Source: Hymenobacter sp. CRA2
Lineage (GTDB): Bacteria; Bacteroidota; Bacteroidia; Cytophagales; Hymenobacteraceae
Length of the DNA stretch: 64,000 nt
Direction: 5' to 3'
Assembly (NCBI RefSeq): GCF_002007105.1
Contig: NZ_MVBC01000015.1
Span: forward strand, 62,001 to 126,000
Shown: in pieces, positions 58,477-64,000 of the stretch
Numbering within the stretch: position 1 is the stretch's first letter
Layout of the letters: every line of letters starts with the position of its first letter
The notes under the pieces: generated by a model
What the model saw: the letters and a program-made list of their open reading frames with translations, nothing else
What the model was told of the DNA's origin: nothing
Databases searched by the model: none
Program-made: the position numbers and the translations under genes

Positions 58477-61152
58477 ATGACGCAGGAACAACTACGCCTG
58501 GCTGAGACCAAAGCCGGCACCGCGGCTTGGCAAAAATTTGGACCCTACCTGACCGAACGCCAATGGGGCACGGTTCGCGAAGACTACAGCGCTGACGGTA
58601 ACGCCTGGAATTTCGTGTCGCACGACATGGCCCGCAGCTATGCTTACCGCTGGGGCGAGGAGGGCATCGGCGGCATTTCGGATGATCAGCAGCTGCTGTG
58701 CTTCGGTGTAGCCCTGTGGAACGGTACCGACCCCATGCTCAAGGAGCGCCTGTTTGGGGTAACCAACGGGCAGGGCAACCACGGCGAGGACGTGAAGGAG
58801 TGCTATTACTACTTAGATAGCACGCCCACGCACTCCTACATGAAAATGCTCTACAAGTACCCGCAGCGCCAGTTTCCCTACCAGAAGCTGCTGCAGGAAA
58901 ACGCCCGCCGCTCGCGGCAGGAGCCCGAGTACGAGCTGCTCGATACCGGCGTGTTCGACAAGGACCGCTACTACGACGTGTTCGTGGAGTATGCCAAGGC
59001 CGGGCCCGACGACCTACTGATCAAAATCTCGGTGCACAACCGCGGGCCCAAAACCGCCCGCCTGCACGTGCTGCCGCAGCTCTGGTTCCGCAACACCTGG
59101 AGCTGGGGCTACGACCCGTACCGCCCCAAGCTGAGCACGCCCGCGCCCGGCGTGGTGCGCGCCGAGCACCGCGACCTGGGCGAGTACCACCTGTACTGCG
59201 ACCATAACCCCGCGCTGCTCTTCTGCGACAACGACACCAACGGCGCCCTGCTCTACGAGCTGGAAGGCAAGGGGCAATACTTCAAGGATGGCATCAACAA
59301 CTACGTGGTGAAGGGCGACCGGAAGGCCGTCAACAAGGCCCAGGTGGGCACTAAGGCCGCCGCGCAGTATGTGCTGTCGGTGCCGCGCGGCGGCACCAAG
59401 CACGTGTGCCTGCGCCTGAGCAAGCAGGAGCTGGCTCAGCCGTTTGCCGACTTCAAAGCCCTGTTTGCCCAGCGCCGCCACGAGGCCGACGAGTTCTTCG
59501 ACTGCCTGCAGGACAAGCTGCCCGACGCCGATGCGCGCAACATCCACCGGCAGGCGCTGGCCGGCATGCTCTGGAGCAAGCAGTATTACTACTACGACAT
59601 GACCCAGTGGCTCGACGGCGACCCGGGCGTGTTCACGCCGCCCGCCGAGCGCCGCAAGGGCCGCAACAACAACTGGCGCCACCTGCGCAACGCCGACATC
59701 GTGTCCATGCCCGACAAGTGGGAGTACCCCTGGTACGCGGCCTGGGATTTGGCCTTCCACTGCGTGCCGCTGGCTATGGTCGACTCGGAGTTTGCCAAAA
59801 ACCAGCTGCGTCTGCTCACCCGCGACTGGTACATGCACCCAAACGGGCAGCTGCCGGCCTACGAGTGGAATTTTGCCGACGTGAACCCGCCGGTGCACGC
59901 CTGGGCCACCTGGCGCGTGTACCAGATGGACAAAAAGCTCAACGACGGGCAGGGCGACCTGCAGTTCCTGGAAACGGTGTTTCACCGCCTGATGCTGAAC
60001 TTCACCTGGTGGGTGAACCGCAAGGACCGCAACGACCACAACATCTTCGAGGGCGGCTTCCTGGGCCTGGACAACATCGGCGTGTTTGACCGCTCGGCCC
60101 CGCTGCCCACGGGCGGCTACATCGAGCAGGCCGACGGTACCTCCTGGATGGCCATGTACGCGCTGAACATGATGCGCATCGCCCTGGAGCTAGCTCGGCA
60201 AAATCCCGTGTACCAGGATATTGCCGGCAAGTTCTTCGAGCACTTCCTCTACATCGCCGAGGCCATGACCAAGGCCGGCGACGGCAGCTTCAACCTCTGG
60301 GATGAGGAAGACCAGTTCTTCTACGACGTGCTGCATCTGCCTGACGACGAGCGGGTAAAACTCAAGGTGCGCAGCATCGTGGGCCTGATTCCGCTCTTCG
60401 CGGTGGAGGTGCTCGACGAAGGGCTGCTGGAGGCCATGCCGGCTTTCACGCAGCGGCTGCGCTGGCTGCTCGACAACCGCCCGCATCTGGCGGCGCTGGT
60501 GTCGCGCTGGCAGGAGCCGGGCAAGGGCGAGCGGCACTTGCTGAGCCTGCTGCGTCGCCACCGCCTGGAGAAGCTACTTATCCGCATGCTCGACGAGGCC
60601 GAATTCCTTTCTGAGCACGGCATCCGGGCCCTCTCGCGCTACCACCACGAGCAGCCCTACGTGTACAACACGCTCGATGCACAGTTCGTGGTGAAGTACG
60701 AGCCGGGCGAGTCCGAGTCCAACCTGTTCGGCGGCAACTCAAACTGGCGCGGCCCGGTGTGGTTCCCCATCAACTACCTCATCATCGAGTCGTTGCAGCG
60801 CTTTCACTTCTACTACGGCGACGCTTTCACGGTGGAGTACCCCACGGGCTCCGGCCAGTTTCTGACCCTGAACGGCGTGGCCAACGCCCTGGCCGAGCGC
60901 CTCACCCGCATCTTCCGCCGCGACGAGCAGGGCCAGCGCCCCGCCTTCGGCCAGTACGACAAGCTACAGCAGGACCCGCACTTCAAGGACTATTTGCTCT
61001 TCCACGAGTACTTCCACGGCGACGACGGCCACGGCCTCGGCGCCAGCCACCAAACCGGCTGGACTGGCCTGGTAGCACGGCTGCTGCAGCCGCTCACGCC
61101 CATTGGCGGAGCTATTGAGCGGCCGCAGCAAACCGCCGTGGCAGTGCCGTAG
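58477..61152 (+). CDS. GH63-like (MGH1-type) glucosidase
   Basis: 891 residues, no signal peptide. AYRWGEEGIGGISDDQQLLC, GNHGEDVKECYYYLDSTPTH, YPWYAAWDLAFHCVPLAMVD, WEFNFADVN-like EWNFADVNPPVHAWA, GGFLGLDNIGVFDRSAPLP and NLFGGNSNWRGPVWFPINYL identify the mannosylglycerate hydrolase 1-like / GH63 (alpha/alpha)6-barrel enzymes of Bacteria. Such enzymes act on alpha-glucosides or glucosylglycerate; the exact substrate is not predictable. Cytoplasmic. A terminator follows, and a possible LacI operator lies upstream. Confidence 0.88.
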   Translation: MTQEQLRLAETKAGTAAWQKFGPYLTERQWGTVREDYSADGNAWNFVSHDMARSYAYRWGEEGIGGISDDQQLLCFGVALWNGTDPMLKERLFGVTNGQGNHGEDVKECYYYLDSTPTHSYMKMLYKYPQRQFPYQKLLQENARRSRQEPEYELLDTGVFDKDRYYDVFVEYAKAGPDDLLIKISVHNRGPKTARLHVLPQLWFRNTWSWGYDPYRPKLSTPAPGVVRAEHRDLGEYHLYCDHNPALLFCDNDTNGALLYELEGKGQYFKDGINNYVVKGDRKAVNKAQVGTKAAAQYVLSVPRGGTKHVCLRLSKQELAQPFADFKALFAQRRHEADEFFDCLQDKLPDADARNIHRQALAGMLWSKQYYYYDMTQWLDGDPGVFTPPAERRKGRNNNWRHLRNADIVSMPDKWEYPWYAAWDLAFHCVPLAMVDSEFAKNQLRLLTRDWYMHPNGQLPAYEWNFADVNPPVHAWATWRVYQMDKKLNDGQGDLQFLETVFHRLMLNFTWWVNRKDRNDHNIFEGGFLGLDNIGVFDRSAPLPTGGYIEQADGTSWMAMYALNMMRIALELARQNPVYQDIAGKFFEHFLYIAEAMTKAGDGSFNLWDEEDQFFYDVLHLPDDERVKLKVRSIVGLIPLFAVEVLDEGLLEAMPAFTQRLRWLLDNRPHLAALVSRWQEPGKGERHLLSLLRRHRLEKLLIRMLDEAEFLSEHGIRALSRYHHEQPYVYNTLDAQFVVKYEPGESESNLFGGNSNWRGPVWFPINYLIIESLQRFHFYYGDAFTVEYPTGSGQFLTLNGVANALAERLTRIFRRDEQGQRPAFGQYDKLQQDPHFKDYLLFHEYFHGDDGHGLGASHQTGWTGLVARLLQPLTPIGGAIERPQQTAVAVP

Positions 61153-61166
61153 GTTGGTAATTCGCT

Positions 61167-61210
61167 ACGCCAGACGGCCACGGAACTTCGGTTTCGTGGC
61201 CGTCTGGCGT
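61167..61210 (+). terminator. Terminator after the glucosidase gene
   Basis: acgccagacggccacg / cgtggccgtctggcgt, 16-base arms with a 12-base loop, then taagt; 15 bases after the stop. Confidence 0.7.
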
Positions 61211-61358
61211 TAAGTATGCCCAGCAGAAACAGACGAGGACGCCTGGGCAGGTAGGGTAGGAGCAATCCGGCGTAGGCAACGGTCGGCGAGGAAAAGGCAT
61301 CTTGCACCCCGATAAGCTGCTTTTCGGCGGCGTGCATTTCCCTAGCCAACTCCGTCCT

Positions 61359-63824
61359 GTGCTCTATTATACCCGTCACTTAAGCTTGGTCGCCTGCTTA
61401 CTGCCAGCCGCGGCCTGGGGGCAGGCGCCTACGCCGGCTGTTACCACCCACGAAACTCCCACCCGCCTCAACGACCTGGTGCACACGCGGCTGGCGCTGC
61501 GCTTCGACTACGCCAAGCGTTACGCCTATGGGCAGGAGTGGGTCACGCTGAAGCCGCACGCCTACGCCACCGACTCGCTGCAGCTCGACGCTAAAGGCAT
61601 GGACATCAAGGCGGTGGCGCTGGTGCAGGGCGACGCCCGACGGCCACTCCAATACCGCTACAACGGGCAGGTGCTGCGCATCGGGCTGGGCCGCACGGTG
61701 AAGCCTGGCGAGCAGTACACCGTGTACCTCGACTACGTGGCCAAGCCCGACGAGCTGCACGCCAAGGGCAGCGCCGCCATCCGCGCCGCAAAGGGCCTGT
61801 ACTTCATCAATCCCGACAGCACCGTGGCCAGCAAGCCCCGGCAGATCTGGACCCAGGGCGAGACGGAGGCCTCGTCGGTGTGGTTTCCGACCATTGACCG
61901 GCCCAACCAGAAAACCACCGCCGATATCAGCCTCACGGTGCCCGCCCGCTATGTGACGCTGAGCAACGGCCGCCTGACCGGGCAGCAAACCAACGCTGAC
62001 GGTACCCGCACCGACCGGTGGCAGCAGGAACAGCCGCACGCGCCCTACCTCTTTATGCTGGCCGTGGGTGACTTCCGCATCAAGCGGGAGCAGTGGCGGG
62101 GCAAGGAAATCAGCTACTACCTGGAGCCGCAGTACGCCGCGCAGGCTCAGGCCATTTTCGGTCATACCCCCGAGATGCTGGAGTTTTTCTCCAACCGCCT
62201 CGGCGTGGAGTTTCCGTGGAGCAAGTACGCCCAGGTGGTGGTGCGCGACTACGTGTCGGGGGCCATGGAAAACACCAGCGCCTCGCTGTTCGGCGAACAG
62301 GCCCAGGCCTCAGCCCGCGAGCTGCTCGACTGGGAATACTCCGGCGTGGAGCGCGAAATTGCTCACGAGCTGTTCCACCAGTGGTTCGGCGACTACGTGA
62401 CCTGCGAAAGTTGGGGCCAGCTGACGGTGAACGAGTCCTTCGCCAACTACAGCGAAATCCTCTGGGCCGAGCACAAGCTGGGCACCGACGCGGCCAGCCA
62501 CCAAGCTTACCGCAGCCTGTACGCCTACCTGGCCAACCCGGCCAACTTCGCCAAGCCGCTGGTGCGCCGCGAGTATGCCGATAAGGAAGACCTGTTCGAT
62601 GCGGTGACTTACCAGAAGGGCGGGCGCATCCTGCACATGCTGCGCCACGAGTTGGGCGACGCGGTGTTCTTCCGCGGCCTGAACCTCTACCTCACCCGGC
62701 AGGCCTTCGGCACCGGCGAGGCGGAGCAGCTGCGCCTCGCGTTGGAAGACGCCTCCGGCCGCGACCTGACGGGCTTTTTTCAGCAGTGGTATTACCGCCC
62801 CGGCCACCCCGTCGTCACCATCGAGTACGGCCCCTGGGATGCCAGTGCCCGCACGCAGAGCGTGACCGTGCGCCAGACGCAGCCTGGTCCCGCCTACACG
62901 TTGCCGCTGGACGTGGACGTGTACACCGGCGGCCGTGCCCAGCGCCACCGCGTAGTGCTCAGCGCGGCCAGCCAGACGTTCAGCTTCCCGGCCGCCACGC
63001 GCCCCGACCTAGTCAACCTGGATGCTGACAACGTGCTGCTCTGGCAAAAAACCGACCACAAGCCGCTCAGCGCCTTTGTCTACCAGTACGCCCACGCCCC
63101 CGGCTACCTTGATCGGCTCGAAGCCATCAAGGCCTGCCTGGCCCATGCCGACGACGCCTCGGCCCGCCAAACGCTGCTGGCCGCCCTCGGCGACAAGTAT
63201 TACGCCTTGCGCTGGACAGTACTCGAAAACGTGAACCTAGTGAAGCAGCCGGCGCTGCGCAAAGCCCTGCTGCCCACCGTGCAGCGCCTCGCCACGGCCG
63301 ACCCTGACCCGCACGTGCAGGCCGAAGCGCTGAAAGTGCTCAGCACCTTGAACGACAAACGCTACGCGCGCACGTTCACGGCCGCGCTCGGCAGCCGGTC
63401 GTACGCCGTGCAAGGGGCAGCGTTGCGGGCCCTGGCCGGCGTGGATTTGCCCCGCACCGTGCAGCGGGCCGCCGCATTTGAGGCCGACCACCGCGCTGCC
63501 CTTACGGAGGCACTGGTGAGCGTGTATGCCCAGGCCGGCGACCCGGCTCGGCTGCCCTTCGTCATCAAGCAGGTAGATGCTGCCGCGCCGCTGGCTCGTC
63601 TGCGTATGATGCCCGACCTCAGCCAACTGCTGGGCCGCACAACCGACGCCGGGACTTTTGCCCAGGGCGTCGACCGCATGAAGGCCATGGCCATCGAGTA
63701 CAAGCCCTATGGCGTCGATAAGCCCATCCTGGAGCTGCTGCAGAAGCTGCAGACGCAGGCTAAGGGAGCCGCGCAACAGCAAACGGTGGCGCAGGCCATG
63801 CGGGATATCGAGCAGGCGAAATAG
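61359..63824 (+). CDS. M1-family metallopeptidase (aminopeptidase N-like), exported
   Basis: 821 residues. No ATG starts the protein; GTG at 61359 gives a signal peptide (LYYTRHLSLVACLLPAAAWG), while TTG at 61302 is further upstream. The zinc site is HELFH (His336, His340, Glu337) with the third ligand Glu359 in VNESFANYSE, 18 residues on. VSGAMENTSASLF is the exopeptidase GAMEN motif. The C-terminal ~250 residues carry HEAT-like helices (QALADLLNDKRYARTFTAAL-type units), as in Bacteroidota secreted M1 enzymes. It removes N-terminal amino acids from peptides in the periplasm or at the surface. The start is uncertain. Confidence 0.88.
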   Translation: MLYYTRHLSLVACLLPAAAWGQAPTPAVTTHETPTRLNDLVHTRLALRFDYAKRYAYGQEWVTLKPHAYATDSLQLDAKGMDIKAVALVQGDARRPLQYRYNGQVLRIGLGRTVKPGEQYTVYLDYVAKPDELHAKGSAAIRAAKGLYFINPDSTVASKPRQIWTQGETEASSVWFPTIDRPNQKTTADISLTVPARYVTLSNGRLTGQQTNADGTRTDRWQQEQPHAPYLFMLAVGDFRIKREQWRGKEISYYLEPQYAAQAQAIFGHTPEMLEFFSNRLGVEFPWSKYAQVVVRDYVSGAMENTSASLFGEQAQASARELLDWEYSGVEREIAHELFHQWFGDYVTCESWGQLTVNESFANYSEILWAEHKLGTDAASHQAYRSLYAYLANPANFAKPLVRREYADKEDLFDAVTYQKGGRILHMLRHELGDAVFFRGLNLYLTRQAFGTGEAEQLRLALEDASGRDLTGFFQQWYYRPGHPVVTIEYGPWDASARTQSVTVRQTQPGPAYTLPLDVDVYTGGRAQRHRVVLSAASQTFSFPAATRPDLVNLDADNVLLWQKTDHKPLSAFVYQYAHAPGYLDRLEAIKACLAHADDASARQTLLAALGDKYYALRWTVLENVNLVKQPALRKALLPTVQRLATADPDPHVQAEALKVLSTLNDKRYARTFTAALGSRSYAVQGAALRALAGVDLPRTVQRAAAFEADHRAALTEALVSVYAQAGDPARLPFVIKQVDAAAPLARLRMMPDLSQLLGRTTDAGTFAQGVDRMKAMAIEYKPYGVDKPILELLQKLQTQAKGAAQQQTVAQAMRDIEQAK

Positions 63825-63923
63825 CGGCGCCCGGTGGCTGGCAACGGCTGCAGGCATTGGCAAGACTGAACAATTCAGCCGTGGCTGGGTTGCTACGCCC
63901 GATTGTCACCTTGCCAAAACCCT

Positions 63924-64000
63924 ATGAGCTACCCCAACGCCGTTGAGCTAAGCGTCGCCGACGGCACCACCATGCAGGCCTACACGGCCTTCCCCGAAGC
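63924..64000 (+). CDS. Partial: dienelactone-hydrolase-like protein, N-terminus
   Basis: Starts at ATG 63924 and runs off the window end. Only 25 complete residues are visible (MSYPNAVELSVADGTTMQAY, TAFPEA partly), which resemble the start of dienelactone hydrolase-family alpha/beta hydrolases. 99 bases separate it from the M1 peptidase. Function is tentative. Confidence 0.5.
   Translation, partial: MSYPNAVELSVADGTTMQAYTAFPE

Overview
The window is high-GC, densely coded DNA from a member of the Bacteroidota, most probably a Hymenobacter-like genus of the Cytophagales. This is judged from the protein families (TonB receptor with a carboxypeptidase-regulatory-like N-terminus, WG-repeat protein, stand-alone isomerase of the tal-pgi type), from weak Shine-Dalgarno sequences, from a TAnnTTTG -10 element, and from dispersed palindromic repeats between genes. 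It is chromosomal: dnaB, mpl, pgi, transketolase and bcp are present. No rRNA, tRNA, CRISPR array, transposase or phage gene was recognised.

Layout. 0-7 kb: secreted metallo-beta-lactamase-fold protein, glycan-binding-domain protein, the two halves of a split transketolase separated by a von Willebrand A protein, a Bcp peroxiredoxin and a Blc-type lipocalin. 7-16 kb: cupin, glucose-6-phosphate isomerase, a frameshifted WG-repeat gene, M23 lipoprotein peptidase, FAH-family hydrolase, M48 lipoprotein peptidase and small envelope proteins. 16-22 kb: alpha/beta hydrolase, Mpl, DnaB and a serine hydrolase. 22-26 kb: iron-uptake pair (TonB-dependent siderophore receptor and PepSY membrane protein). 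26-29.6 kb: LLM flavin oxidoreductase, Crp/Fnr regulator, DUF985-like cupin and a YgiD-like dioxygenase.

29.9-57.7 kb is a molybdenum region: moeA, moaC, a MobB-like/MobA fusion, a three-subunit PaoABC/xanthine-dehydrogenase-like enzyme, XdhC, moaE, moaD, moaA, a MOT1-type molybdate transporter, moeB, fdhD and an FdhF/YdeP enzyme, with an OFA-family transporter and its tiny partner beside fdhD. Together they would import molybdate, build molybdopterin, attach a nucleotide, sulfurate the cofactor and load two enzymes. No mogA/moaB-like gene or ModABC transporter is seen. The region also carries an RtcB-like gene, a TPR lipoprotein, a methyltransferase and an aldo/keto reductase. An AT-rich island (about 37.5-38.7 kb) holds one orphan gene of unknown function.

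57.8-64 kb: small unknown protein, a possible LacI-type operator, a GH63-like glucosidase, an M1 aminopeptidase and the start of a dienelactone-hydrolase-like gene cut by the window end.

The most unusual signals are the AT-rich orphan gene, whose residue pattern would fit a PD-(D/E)XK nuclease, and two repeat families whose copies end only a few bases before start codons (the VWA gene and fdhF; moaE and fdhD), as if palindromic repeats had become leader sequences. Several approximately 100-base imperfect palindromes lie in the molybdenum region. All starts and functions were read by eye without database searches.
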